Origin: Druceiella hillmani
Taxonomy: Eukaryota; Arthropoda; Insecta; Lepidoptera; Hepialidae
Direction: 5' to 3'
NCBI GenBank assembly: GCA_039881145.1
Contig: JAYKKI010000038.1
Coordinates: 6,374,501 to 6,438,500, forward strand
DNA: 64,000 bases
Position 1 is the first letter of the stretch, and every line of letters begins with the position of its first letter. The notes beneath the pieces are model-generated. The model did not search any database. It saw only the letters and a list, made by a program, of their open reading frames with translations, and was not told the DNA's origin. The position numbers were made by a program, and so were the translations under genes. This document shows, piece after piece, positions 1 to 12,244 of the stretch.

Positions 1-171
1 ATGTTTTATCGGAACTGAAAAAAAATAAATTTAATATTTAAAAAAAAAATTGCCAAAAAGGCATTTAATATTTTTTTTATCCTTTTTACTTTTAACTTAA
101 ACTCACTTAGATATTTAATCAGGTGTGTTTATACGTCGACAGTATCAAGATAATATAGTATGTGAATAATG

Positions 172-257
172 TAATGTAATATAACTTGAAATAAAGTATG
201 TCTCCAGATTATATATATAATCTGGAGACTTACTTTATTTCAAGTTATATTACATTA
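172..257. repeat. Near-perfect 86-bp palindrome
   Basis: Two 43-base arms (172-214 and 215-257) are reverse complements with one mismatch (T199 against position 230) and no loop. The centre is agattatat/atataatct. The arms carry the segment taacttgaaataaagta and the segment tctccag. Such a sequence can form a hairpin in RNA or a cruciform in DNA. It could be a foldback MITE or the source of a hairpin RNA. I see no clear target-site duplication and no coding potential. The near-identity of the arms suggests recent origin or ongoing arm-to-arm correction. Confidence 0.9.
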
Positions 258-454
258 TCTACAAAATAAATTTCGTCGTGAAGCAATTATTTAGAATCAT
301 CAACCGAGACCCATTGATTACTAATAAAGTTTTAATCTCGTCTTGGTTAATTTATAATGAACGCCTTCGCTCCGACCCTCGACTCACCTGAAGATGGCAC
401 CCTCCCTTAGTAAATAAATATTCGTTATCCGTTTCTATCTCGATGGATCTTCAC

Positions 455-545
455 AGCAGCGCGCACGCCGCACGCACGGGCGCGCGCCTCGCTCCACCTG
501 TTGGCGACGCACAGCGCGCGTAGGTCCCACACGGGACGGTTTTTG
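455..545. promoter_or_regulatory. GC-rich island with E-box
   Basis: A CpG-rich block stands out from AT-rich flanks. It contains alternating GCGCGC runs, an E-box CACCTG at 495-500 and the run cagcgcgcgtaggtccc. No open frame covers it. A regulatory element is possible; this is inferred from composition only. Confidence 0.3.
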
Positions 546-1289
546 AGCGCATTTTTTTCGACCCTACACTACAACAATTCGTTAGTTGCTCTACGGCTTA
601 AATGAAAACTTATTGAATCCCGAATACGACACATTTTTACTTTGCAAAAAAGCACTTGTAAATTGCTTTACCCTTCCCTTATCACCAAAAGGATCCCTTA
701 GAAAAATCCGAAAAGTAAGCAGGAACATTGGGAATTAAGTAGGTACAGATTGAGCCAAAATTATTGCTATTGAAAAATTTTGTTGCGATTAAATGTAATA
801 AAAAAATTAGTATGTTTATTAAGCATGTTTATTTGCCTGTAACTTCAGAACCATCGGTTTCAGAGAAAAAGTTCTTGGAAAAAAAATAATTCTCCTGATG
901 TAAAGAACGACTTTGGTATTTACATGTTTTTATCTTTTTTTTCCGATGTCGGTCTCCGGCTATGTCGTTTTTGGATGCTGATTTTTACTTTAGTTTGTAT
1001 CCAAAATTGAGAGCAACGCTACACGTTGTCGAAATCCAATAATAAATTATTTAAGTGAGGGGCAAACAATTATTTAAGTGAGGGATACACTTGACAGATT
1101 TTTTAAAATTTGTTTTGTTTAACTCTGAAGGTGTCGATTATAATTTTGTTAATAAGAAAGAACGTGCACGATGGAATTAGACAAATGATTTCTCCGGTCA
1201 GGCAAATGTAATATCTACGTGAACAAATTATTATCACGTATGATTTAATACGACGTTGGGAATAATAAAATATTGTAATGAACTATTTT
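546..1289. other. AT-rich noncoding stretch
   Basis: No gene or known repeat is visible. The only structure is a short direct repeat at 1045-1084, listed separately. Confidence 0.6.
1045..1084 (+). repeat. 23-bp-spaced direct repeat
   Basis: The 17-base sequence aattatttaagtgaggg occurs at 1045-1061 and again, identical, at 1068-1084. Each copy holds a homeodomain-like AATTATT and a TTAAGTG core of the type bound by NK-2 class homeodomain proteins. It may be a small paired binding site or a chance short duplication. Confidence 0.6.
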
Positions 1290-1297
1290 GATTGACC

Positions 1298-1550
1298 AAA
1301 ACACGGTGTGGGAATACCTGGCCGAACGGCGCATCGCGCATACGGGCTCATCGTTCATTAGCCCGCCGTCTCGGTAGACAATTAGGGCCAGGCCGTGCCG
1401 GTTCGTCCGCCGGACTACTTATTAACTCGTCATCTGCCGGCGCACGCGTCTCGCCGATGCTGATGGTTTCCGTTGCGTATCCGTGAATTCGTGGCTTTAG
1501 GACTGTCGCGTGTCCGCGATAACCGGCCTCAAGGAGCCCTTATATAAGCA
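1298..1550 (+). promoter_or_regulatory. GC-rich island ending in a TATA-like box
   Basis: A CpG-rich block contains two ATTAG homeodomain cores (cattagcccgcc near 1355 and caattagggcc near 1379), a Grainyhead-like gataaccgg at 1518-1526, and tatataag at 1541-1548. The order island, then TATA box, then AT-rich DNA would fit a plus-strand core promoter starting near 1570. No first exon or open frame follows, so an enhancer or nothing functional is equally possible. A 64-codon open frame at 1292-1486 follows from the GC content and is not called as a gene. Confidence 0.3.
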
Positions 1551-3229
1551 TGTTTTTAAGTGCTTTTGTCGAGCGTCTCGCAGATCATGAAAATACTATA
1601 TTGAAATAATATAAATCGAATGAAAAATTGAAATTAATCGTATTGGTACGTTTAAAGTTATTTTAGTTCAGTTTGTTCTGACTTATAGAATAAGCGATTA
1701 AAATTAATATTCACCTGATGAGTGTTAACATCCATCGTTTTGTTAGGATATCATCTTTACCAATTATAAGTGTAATTTAGCTGATTCCGATTCCTTGCTC
1801 TCAGCCGGATATTCTTTTCCTTCTGGTCGAAGGTACAGTTATTTTTTTAATGTGTTTGTCTTCCGTTATTTCCATAAGATATAATCATCACATCTGTATT
1901 TTTTTATATCAGTTACACGGCAGTTGATGACATCTCTATGTTGATGGTTTAGATCTGCATATTTATGTCTGTTAGTTGTACATAATTTGCATTTAATTTA
2001 ATTACATAAATTATATCTCGTCCCGTCTATATCGTGAGAGATTTTTATTCCTCTCGCTTAGCGTTTACGGTACGATTGTTTTAATTGACCTTCTATGATT
2101 CTGCTAATTTAGGCATATTATCACTATACGTAGTCATTATACGTAATCTCTTGGAAGCTAAAATAGTACTAACAGTCTATTGCTAAATAACCTCTTAATG
2201 GTACATGTATTTAAATCTGAGCTATTTAAAATTTGTGCTTTTCCGGTTCCATATTTCAAGGCTTCCGAAGTTTTAGCCAATTTTAAAATTGCAATGTCAG
2301 TTAATAATACTTTCCTAAATATTTACTTTTTAAAATTTAAAGATAATTTTTAAGAGCTGGTTATATAAATATTAACGACTTGATTCTGAAGAATTCATAC
2401 TATTCTTAGGTTATTTTATTTTTCTATGATTTAGATTTGCAAAAATGTAAAATAATACTGATTTTACATCTTTACATGTTCAATAAATCTTAATATGGTT
2501 ATTATAACTGTACTTTAAACGATAAACACTGACGACAACACTGCAAAAATTATAAAAGGAAAAGTGGCGGTTAGTTTTTTAATATATTTCCTAATTTCCT
2601 GAAACCTTGGAACTTAGGAACTCGAAAAAAAATAGATGTCTTCATTTTCATCCGCATATTGTTAACAGCGATGCGTTATCCATAGGTGACTCGTTCCCCA
2701 TTCAATTGAAATAGCACTGGATCCAGAATGATTCACATAATACTGTCGTTTGTGAACAAGTTCTTTGTTACGTATGACAAAATTAAGTATAACACAAAAC
2801 CGGCAAAGTATTGTATCAAATCCTGACACAGAATTTCAGCACTAAACATCACTTCAGATGGTCTCAAGCAGTAGCGCTGGCACAGAAATATTCCAATTTA
2901 TCATTTCTTTTTTTCTCTAGACGTGCAACTTATCAGTTTTTATTATGATTTACGAGGCAATGAGAGATATTCTTCAGCCTTTTTCTTATTCGCTAATAGC
3001 CGACCCTCAAAAATATAGAGAATTCCTAGAATTTGTTTCTTTATATAATGGCATTTGTACGGCAACAAGTTTCTTAATAATTTTAAAGATATATTTTGTT
3101 TCGAACTAATTTTCTTCTTTCAAACAGACTTCGAGTATTTTTAACAAACAATTTGGCCTCGATAATAATAATTAAATACCGTATCAATTTAAATACTCGA
3201 GATAACTCAAAATAGGCAACTAAAATGAA
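1551..3229. other. AT-rich noncoding stretch
   Basis: I see nothing beyond AT-rich sequence with frequent stop codons in all frames. Confidence 0.6.
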
Positions 3230-3530
3230 GCAACGTCAGCTACGTATTACCGTTAACGCCCAGGCGCGAGTCGCTAAGTACGAATGTCGAATAATAACAA
3301 GCGCGCCTCGCGCTGTAGTTAAACAATAAAATAATCAGAACACGACGGTGGAAATAATTATTATATACGAAAATATAATTCGGTACCTCACCGGAGTCGA
3401 CGCACCGCGAGATAATCTGCGCGCGCAGGCGAAGCGTTAACTTGAGATGCGATAGTTTTATTGCGTGTAATTATACGACGTGACGGGAAAACAACCGAAA
3501 TAACTCACCGGAGGAAGAGAATGTGCCGAG
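3230..3530. promoter_or_regulatory. GC-rich island with repeated CTCACCGGAG
   Basis: The 10-mer ctcaccggag occurs twice in the same orientation (3387-3396 and 3504-3513). Between and around the copies are caataaaataat near 3313 and gttttattgcg at 3455-3465, which resemble Caudal or posterior-Hox sites. CpG density is well above the flanks. No reading frame is maintained. A cis-regulatory module is the most reasonable guess. Confidence 0.35.
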
Positions 3531-5449
3531 AACATTGAAGTTTTCTATCACTCTTAATGAAACCATGAATAAAACATGAAATATCATGTTGATGCAAAAA
3601 TAAATTAGTACCTGCGCAGTGCACGCTTACCGATACGGTGAGTTCTCTAGGCGCCACGCCGACGACTGAGAAATGTGTCCGAAGTTACTGTTTTTAAATA
3701 AATAATAAGCAATATAAGACGGAAGCGTTAGAAATTGTCGTCTTCTTAATTAAACACAACATATTAATCACCATATATAAAAACGTATTAAACAACATAT
3801 AATCTTAGCAAACATTTTTTTTCACATGCAAAATTAACATTTTTGGCGAAATATTACTTTAGACTAAATAAATCGAACAGCCTTTAAATATATAAAAAAA
3901 GATAACAAAAACAAATCGAGATTTGTTTCAGAATGTTTAGAATTAAGAATCTCAATGTGTTCAATGACGCATATCGCTATACAATCCATGTCAAAATTAT
4001 GCATTTCAGAAATATAAATTAAAATATCAATGTATTAAATAGACTTACATTTTGCCAACTTATTTGCAGAAAACATAATAAGTTATATTAAAGAAAATCA
4101 TGATACCCCGTATTTCAATAAAGAATCTTGCAACTTGTGTTACTTTGCGGGAAGTTTGATGTCGGGGAACAATTTAATTGACAATAATGAAGTTTATGAT
4201 TGATTTGATCCATTATAAATCTGTTTTGAATTGCGTTACCTGCCGTGTTACCACTGATAGATTTCTCATATCGAAATGTGAACTGTAGTAACCTCAATAT
4301 ATGTTGAGTTGGTTAATAAATGTTTAGTCACGACATCAGGATTTTGGTAAAAAAATTGTAGAAAGTTCCAAAACATTTTATTGTATTGTAAAGATATGCT
4401 CAAGTGCCCTGGGTCAATGACAGTTAGTTTCAAATCTTTATGCGCATTAGATAAAATAAAAAGAATTTAAATTAATATTAAACACGGATTTCGACTGTAT
4501 GAAGCAATTATTAACTGATAATAGTACATTCATTAATCACACACACGCACAAATTCAAATAGCTTAATGTAGTATAAATAGATGTTTCAGTATTTAAGCT
4601 AGGAATAGATATTTCCTTTGTAATAAAGCTAGACGATAAAACTGCAAAATATACTCTTCAAAAATTACAGTAGGCTGGCTCTGAGTTCAGCTCCCACTTT
4701 ATTCACCAAAATTTGCGCTATCTTGTTATCGGTTGTTCGGAGAAAGAATTTACAGGATAAACATTTGGACAATATGAAAGACCTCCAAAAAGACCTTATC
4801 AAAGTGTTTAAATCTGTGATACCAAATTTTTACGCTGAAAATAGATAGTCAATCTCTACAAGCGGTAAGTTATAGAAAGCTCACGTATATATTTTTTTGT
4901 ACAAGTAGATTTATAAATATTTTTGTGAGAACAAATGGCGATTAACGACTTATTTGCTAACCTAATAGAATGTACATCACTCAAAAATATTATATATTAT
5001 GTATCAATGATTACGCTTGTCTTTAGAACCCGATACTGTAGCGAATAATTACTTGATGTCTAATTAAAATAAGAAAATATTAAATGAAGTTACGCCGATG
5101 TTTTCTTAACGTTTTTGTTAAGTTCGAAACGTTGTACTCAATATTTACATGTAAAGACGTATTAATAAGTACAAAATGTAGTGACATTGCTAGGATTAAA
5201 GTTGTTAAGTGTTAGGTCCTAGGTTGTCGTGAATTGGAAAAGTATGCAAAAAAGGAGCTTCGCATGATTTTGTGGTTTAGATTAAAAATAATGTCCACCC
5301 GGTTTTAACATTAATAATATCATTCGCTTATTTCATTTATAAATACTGTTGTCGTTGTCTTTCAAATTAATTAATAGATTACAAATCTTTATAAGACGTT
5401 ACAAACATAAAATTTAGCCAACAAACTAAAGACACATCGTTCAAAACAC
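3531..5449. other. AT-rich noncoding stretch
   Basis: No gene, repeat family or island is recognised. The 60-codon open frame at 4115-4297 (minus) has no recognisable motif. Confidence 0.6.
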
Positions 5450-5790
5450 CCCACGCGATGTGACGGTACACTTCCCGGCGCCGCTAAAACTCGATCAATA
5501 CGATTTAAGTATAATATATCGCGTCAAACCTGTCAATGGATTACGCGAATGCACAACTCCGCCAATAAGCTGGGCCTGACTTCTTTAATAATTGAGCGGC
5601 GCGGGGTCGCGAGCTAATCCACCCAACTATCTCTCGCCAGGGCCATTGTATTGAAATGAAAGTAGAATTTTTAATAGGGTTAGCGCGAGCGCCGTGCAGT
5701 CAACGCGGATTAAAGAGTTTACCGAGTACGCATAGTCGTTTGGGGTACTCCGCGGGGGTGGATGATTCCTGCACGAATTATAAAATGGTG
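5450..5790. promoter_or_regulatory. GC-rich island with three TAATCC-class sites
   Basis: GGATTA at 5538-5543, TAATCC at 5615-5620 and GGATTA at 5707-5712 give three K50-homeodomain (Bicoid/Otx/Pitx class) sites within about 175 bases. A TGTCAA motif at 5531-5536 directly precedes the first site and could be a TALE-homeodomain partner site. A Sox-like ccattgta lies near 5643, and gaattataaaatgg near 5777. This is one of the better candidates for an enhancer in the window, judged from motif clustering only. The 70-codon open frame at 5656-5868 is not supported as a gene. Confidence 0.4.
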
Positions 5791-6329
5791 GAAGCGGATA
5801 TCATTTTATTTTGTTTTTATTTATTCCAAAAGGTAATAGTTAATTTTAGCTACTTGCTGCTGGTTTAAAAATTATCCATCAATGAATTAATTATTGAAGA
5901 AGTCATATTACTTGTTTATACTCATTTAAATAGGTTGTTCGGTAACCAGTTTCGATTTCTCAGGGATTTGGTTTTCAATAAATACATAATAATAAAAACT
6001 GTACGATAAGGTTTACTGAAATGACAAATTAAAATATTGTGAAAATGGTTATATTTATTTGGCAACAAAAACCTTTGAAATTTCCTTTCGATTCTCCATA
6101 AATATATTTACTTAAAGAACTAATTTACAATCATCTCTTTCAGTTGGACCCCGGTGATTTGATGAAATATATTTAATGAACTCGTATATATTTTAAAGTC
6201 AATTTAGAAACATATTTCAATATTTAATAAAATATTGATCGATTTGAAATTAGATCTACTTTAATCTAAATTATAAACTCGAAGATACGTAGTTAAAACA
6301 TACATTGTTAAAGTAAACATCGGCCTATT
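5791..6329. other. AT-rich noncoding stretch
   Basis: Nothing recognised. Confidence 0.6.
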
Positions 6330-6690
6330 CCGTTCAGTGTGAGGGGGGAAATAAGTTTTTTCAAATAAAGGGTAGGTTAGCCGACGGGCGGCGAGTGGCA
6401 GATTCCCGACGCGGGTACGACCACACGTACCGCGCTGTTTTTTTCCACAATGGGGGTGGGGCGCCCGTGATAAATGACACATGCACATTTTGCGAAATAC
6501 CCAATTTCGGATTTAAGTCGCCCCAAAGTGGCCCCGCGACCGGTTCCAGTGGACAATGGAAATCCGCGGCATAATCCCCACGTGGGGGTGCCGCCGATGT
6601 AATTTACACCGACGGCGTCGCGACGTCGCGGCAAGGGGTACGCGTCGCACAGCTTATAAAAAGTCGCTTAAGAAGTTATTGTCTATTTAC
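6330..6690 (+). promoter_or_regulatory. CpG island with palindromes and TATA box
   Basis: The most promoter-like block in the window. It has a perfect 12-bp palindrome CCCCACGTGGGG (6576-6587, containing the bHLH/bZIP core CACGTG), a second perfect 12-bp palindrome CGCGACGTCGCG (6619-6630, containing the CREB/ATF core GACGTC), and a TATA box ttataaaaag from 6654. An inverted gccg/gtaa/ttac/cggc arrangement lies around 6590-6616. If the TATA box is used, transcription would run to the right from about 6685 into AT-rich DNA without an obvious first exon. Overlapping open frames on the minus strand (6261-6488, 6377-6634) reflect the GC content. Confidence 0.4.
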
Positions 6691-7254
6691 CAATATCGGA
6701 CGGATATACGTTAGTGTCTTTAATAATTTATCAGAGACTGATATTGAATGGAGAGGAGAATGGTCTTTATTTATTCAGATTTCGATTAATTTTATTGCTT
6801 TTTACGGAAATTTGGGTGACCAAATGACTGTCAAAGGTCATCACACTATTTTTCGTAGACCCGGAATATATAGTGTAAGTATACTTTGCTTTTGTATGAT
6901 CTGTAAAAGAATCTTGTAGAAAACAACAAACGAATATGTTTGAAATGAAATTTTGAATAGACGTAGCAAATTCTTGAGGAAGTAGAAAAAATATATTTTC
7001 TCATATAGCTAATTTAATTAAGTAGGGATATACATATTATAATGAACATTTAAAAACTATGACATCTAGAATTATCAAATATAATTTTCTTATAACCTTA
7101 GAGTAGGCTTCTAAAATTCTATTTTTTTATAACTTTATCTTATTTAATTTTGGAAATTATCATGTGGAAATGTCATATTTTTAACATAAAAATAAACACT
7201 AAAATATAAATACATGAAAGTTAAACTTGCGGGATTGCATGAAATTTTGCGCTA
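6691..7254. other. AT-rich noncoding stretch
   Basis: No exon, repeat or hairpin is recognised downstream of the promoter-like island. Confidence 0.6.
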
Positions 7255-7545
7255 AACTATTTGATCACAAACGCCCACCGCATTCACGTCAACCGAAAAC
7301 CGCCAGCTGGTTACCAACATGGCCGATCTTCACGCGTGCCCAACTTCCCACGTGTCCTACCGCGGTATGTTTTGATCGGGCACGCGACTGCCGCCCGCGA
7401 CGTCGCCGCGCACGTGCCGCTTCTCTCCCGCTTTACACTTTTTATTATTTTCATATTTCAAAAAATAATAAGCCCAGCCCGCCGCCTAATGCGACCCGCG
7501 GCCTTAAGCCCGTAAGCCTGTTTAGATGGAAGTTGACTCTTTTGA
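7255..7545. promoter_or_regulatory. GC-rich island with E-boxes
   Basis: Contains CAGCTG at 7304-7309, CACGTG at 7349-7354 and CACGTG at 7411-7416, with Runt-like aaccgc segments and CpG-dense sequence (gcgacgtcgccgcgcacg). It is open in two plus-strand frames (7227-7568 and 7261-7515), but the predicted peptides are low-complexity Arg/Pro/His sequences typical of translated GC-rich noncoding DNA. Regulatory use is inferred from motif content only. Confidence 0.35.
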
Positions 7546-8258
7546 GTGGTGGCTTTGTGATATGTTGAAGTTTTCAAATGTGCGATTGAGTTCGGGCGGA
7601 ACGTTAGGGTGAGGTCGATTAGGTGTGTCTACGGTAGTATCAAGTTGAAGGTAAAAGGTTTTGGAGATTTAATGCAATTATATTTTGTTTTCATTTCAAA
7701 AGGTCTGCGAGACGAAAAATAATAAACGGTCTAACAAACAGCCCAACCTTCGTTGAAATATTGCGTCAGATTACTTTGAACGCTTGGCCGATTTGAAGAC
7801 TCACTTGAAGTAATCAAAATTGATTGGAATTGAATTTCCTTCCACTTTTCACTGAGTTATATTTTGAATTGTCAAAATATTGCGAATACGTTTTTACGGC
7901 TTTTCCCATATTTTAACGCTATAAGCGATAGGTAACTATAGACAGACGAAGACTGAGTATAAATATATATTCCCTTAAGTTAATTAATCAACTTGGTACC
8001 ATTCGTTTATGATAAATTGGAATATTTACTGCAAATAATATTCACAGGGAAGTAATTTTTAAATATCCGAATCGTTTCTTAATAATCTCAAGAAAATATA
8101 GCATGGCTTTTAATTTTTCTGGTGTTAAGTTTATTTTCTTTTCAATTTTCTAATGCCTTTCTCTGGTATATTTAAGTGTTTTGGTCTATAAACCGTTTTT
8201 TAAATAATACTTATAGTCCCTAAAATCTACCTCCGTTACAAAAGCGCGCCTCCACCTT

Positions 8259-8587
8259 TCAAATCATAAACAATAAAAATGCTAGCTGCCTATTTCCTCG
8301 CATTTTCCTACCCGGTACAGACAACAATAGTCTATAGGAGTAGATGTATAGAGCGTGATATTCCTTGTATTTTTTTCCTCCACCGCGACTTTTACCCCAA
8401 ACAGATAGGCAATTTTGTCTGTGGCAATTTACGTAAGATCCCTCTCCACACTGGAGGCAGTAAAAATTCCAACGTCTTAAATGAATATGTACAATATGCA
8501 AGCGGGCTTTCTTTGTATGAGCTTTCTTCTGTATCGTCTTCTTTTCCAGACACTACACAGTTTAAAGTCTCGTCCTTATTATCTTAG
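8259..8587. other. Region open on both strands, unassigned
   Basis: Open frames exist on both strands (8279-8587 plus, 8259-8501 minus). The minus-strand peptide has a CLQCGEGSYVNC segment followed by another Cys, loosely like a zinc-binding knuckle at the end of some transposases. An acidic stretch (GKEDDTEES) lies upstream in a neighbouring minus-strand frame, which would need a frameshift to join. The plus strand is pyrimidine-rich and contains cttttccag near 8542. I do not recognise a family. It could be a decayed transposon tail, an untranslated region, or chance. Confidence 0.2.
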
Positions 8588-8952
8588 AGGGAGGCAGTCG
8601 TAATGTGAGTGGAGAATTTAAACATATTTTTGGTTCGTCTCGACTTTCGAGCAGATTTAACCAGCCTTATAAGGAAATTCGGGAAGGGATGTCGTTTGAA
8701 ATAAATTACATGTTAGCAACTTAAAAAAAATATTTGGCGAAATTAAAAGCCAACAGTTTCTGTCTTTCTTTCTCCATTTGCTTTGGATGAAATTATGAGA
8801 CCCGCAGAATAATTGCATGCGAATTGAATATTTAAAATTCAAGGGATGGTCGACAGGTTAAAGTCATATTTATTCGTTTTCTACGCACTTTCCACACCTA
8901 CAGATCAAATAACATAATGCCGTCAGCCTGATCGTTTTATTTTGTTAGAGAG

Positions 8953-8955
<3 letters not shown>

Positions 8956-9046
<91 letters not shown>
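8956..9046 (+). repeat. Compound (AT)n(GT)n microsatellite
   Basis: A pure AT dinucleotide run (about 8956-9004) passes directly into a TG run to 9046. Both halves can adopt alternative DNA structures. Confidence 0.97.
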
Positions 9047-9050
<4 letters not shown>

Positions 9051-9769
9051 AAAGCAATGTAAAAATTAATTATTCAGAAGTACGCTGAGAACGTGATTTT
9101 TTATTACAATTGCAGTTTTTATTAACTTTTTAATTAATATATAGTAACAATTTCATTTAATATATTAAATTAGTGTAAAAATTTATTCATTTTTTATGTT
9201 AAATAATTTGTTTTGCGTTTTTGAATGTAATATTATTCGTGTACTAAGTATATTTTTCACATTACCTTGAAACGTATTGGAGATGCAATACGACAGTTTT
9301 AACGTTTTCAAAGCATTGTATCGTTACATGGCAAGAACACAATGCGCTCAACATAAGCTTTAAACATTGATTATCCTATCTTACTTCGAGGGGAGCCATT
9401 GAACGAGGGCGGGTAGAAGATTCACCTCTCCATAAGAGTACGCATGCAGTTCGAAGACTCACATTTATAGACGTCATTATTGAATTCGCATATTTACATT
9501 GCAAAAAGACTACAGTTATTGGACATAATATGGAAAGAAAGCAGTTATATTGTATTAACCGCTCTCTTTAGAGCTACTCGAACATTTTTTCATCTTATAA
9601 TAATATATCTCTTATTGAATCTGATTTTTTATCAAGAACATTTATTCACGTTGAAAAAAGTGAAATTAAACTATTTAAATACTTTTGATGTGATCTACAT
9701 TTTGAATAAAATGTTACAATTTTTTGGCGATCATTGCTGAAGCTACGAGATAGAACCATTCAAAGCAGT

Positions 9770-9935
9770 TGAGCTGCGTCCGACACGCGTTCTCCTATAA
9801 ATGTCGCCGCGACCCACAGGCACGTTTAAGTTTTCGCAATAAAAAATGTAGCGGCACGCCGGGCCGGGACGCCCTCGCCCTCACTATCGCCCGAATTGAA
9901 CGCTTTCACTTTCTCCCTTGCTTCAGTTCAATTAC
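9770..9935. promoter_or_regulatory. GC-rich island
   Basis: Contains tcctataaatgtcgccgc near 9792 (weak TATA-like) and cgcaataaaaaatg near 9835, a Caudal/Abd-B-type site, then gccgggccgggacgccctcg. A 66-codon open frame (9769-9969) is not convincing. Regulatory role inferred. Confidence 0.3.
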
Positions 9936-12244
9936 CTTTATTCTACTTATGTTCTGTGTTTTAAATTAAAACTTCACTTGTAATCATTACTTTTAGAATT
10001 ACGGGCGATTTCTTACTGTGGGGCCAGAGAGGCTATTATGTGACGGAGATATTGAACCTTGTAGTCTGTTTTTGTGCTTACTCCAATTTAGGTTTTAAAC
10101 ACAATAATTTGCTTTTATACAGAAATACAAGAATTCGTTTCTGCATAAAAAAACACTGTAACATGTAACTTGCTTAACTGGAAACGTTAGTCGAATTTAC
10201 GTTCACAGTTTTTCATTTTTATAGTGTGGCATGACAATATGTATTCAATAATTATTGTAATTTCCTTTTCGTATTGTAAAATTTTGTCATACAAAAAACT
10301 GCTTCATTCTGGAAATTGTAATATAATTGGAATGGTGTAGTTATTCAGCTTTATACTGAAAATTTAAATGCTACATAAGTACAGGATTAGTCTGGGCTAT
10401 TAAAATACTTTTAGTGTTTCGTCGTATACGTAAATTCTATTAGAGAGGCAATTAAGTTATTTTGTACATTTGTAAACACTGCTTCGGTTGTTTTAAAATT
10501 TCGAAGACAGAATACAAGATTTCCATAAAATAAAACGACGAAATTAAATAATATATCGAAAAAGTAATGGGACAATATTTTGACCCAAAAAAAGCACAAG
10601 AATCTAAACGACATGTTTCAGTAACATGATTTTATAAATTCTAGTTTAGGGTGTTTATAATATATCCGAACACAATTATTCTCTAACATTTCGATACTCT
10701 AAACGTGTAATGGTTTATTAAAAAGTATTGACATGAAGTTTAGTTATGTAGTATTTATGTGAAATATATTTTTTGGTTCGAGAATATTTTTTACCTTTTT
10801 CGAAAAATAGATTGTATAAATTTCAGAACAAATTGATAGCAATTCAATGTCACTTACAAGAAAAGATATATGATTTTCGAAATTAAAGGTATGCAAATTC
10901 TGTATTCATAGGTTAAATGAACTTTATTCATAAGTTAAATAATACACGAATCTGAGATTTTATTTAAAACGCATTGGTAATATGAAGGTAAAATGCAAGT
11001 CAGCTATTTATAATTGGACAAAAATCTACCTTTACTAATCTTATTAAGTGTAAACTGTGTTGTTTAGACTCGAGAGGTGAGGAAATTCAAAGTATCGACA
11101 GTAGAGAAATTTTTAATTATTGTTATATTAAAAATGTATGTTTATGAGCCTTTTGCAATTCAATGTAGTCTAAGCTAATTTTGCAGAGGAGTGGGATGGG
11201 AGAAATATTAAAGAAAAAAATATATATGCTGCTTGCCTTGTCAAATATTCTTTTATATCAAGTATGTTGTGCATCGGTATGCGTAATTTTTGAAAAGGCA
11301 TGAATTTTGTAATGATTTAATTCATAAAAAATGGCTCAATAAAAATATATCTTTTAATCTAAATATAAAATCGAAACTCCCTGGATAGTACGTTCATGAA
11401 GAAATCTCAGCCCATAGTAGAAATAGTTGTAGCCAAAGTAGTGATTTTCAAACAGTAACACATGCTACTAAGATAATATACCTTTTAATGGAAATTTTAA
11501 GAAATTTTAAAATTTTCAGCACGTTGCACTTTATTCCGCACGTATTTCTAGTGTTGTGAATCATATAATTCGTATATTAGGAAAGGTTTTTACTTAGAAT
11601 AAAGTTACACATTTAACCTTTTCTGAGCGTGGGAGATCACAGTAACTAGTAGTCATGAAACTATCGACTACTCAATGCATACAAGTTTTAGATAATTTTA
11701 ATTTTGCTCGTACTGGCACGATCAAATTTGCCGTCATCATGAGTGAACATTTTTGAAAACGAAATTTTCCTATGCATTAGGAATTACTCCGAAGATGCGG
11801 AATAAAACAAATATGCAATCTCTATCGCATTATTATATATTATTAAAGCCACTTTCTGACCTACACAAACTTTTTCTCTTCGTTCGCTCTTACGTTTGCT
11901 CTTTAAAATTCTGCTTTAATATTTTTAAATTTAGCTATTATACGAAAGCTGTAATGTGTTAAGGGTCAAATTTACCCAGTAAACACACGTGCCTAACGAA
12001 AACAGTAGTAACACAAGGGGACAAATTTTCAACTTGTTCATAAAATTGGAAAATTTTACTTGTTTCTGATTAGATTTTCTTTAGATAACTAGGAACTGAA
12101 AGTGGATTTATTATAACAGAACTAGATTTACAGACAGAGCGATACTTTAAAAAACTAAGAAAACAGACAAAAAAATTTGTTTAAAAAATTATATAAATTC
12201 GAAGCATAACTAAATTTAACAAAATGGCCTTAATTTAAAAAAAA
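9936..12244. other. AT-rich noncoding stretch
   Basis: No gene or identified repeat. TTAA-flanked sequence at about 11612-11960 was examined as a possible piggyBac-type insertion, but its ends do not match each other. Confidence 0.55.

Noticed and set aside
11612..11964. TTAA-flanked segment as a piggyBac-type element
   Set aside because: The inner ends next to the two TTAA sites are not inverted repeats of each other.
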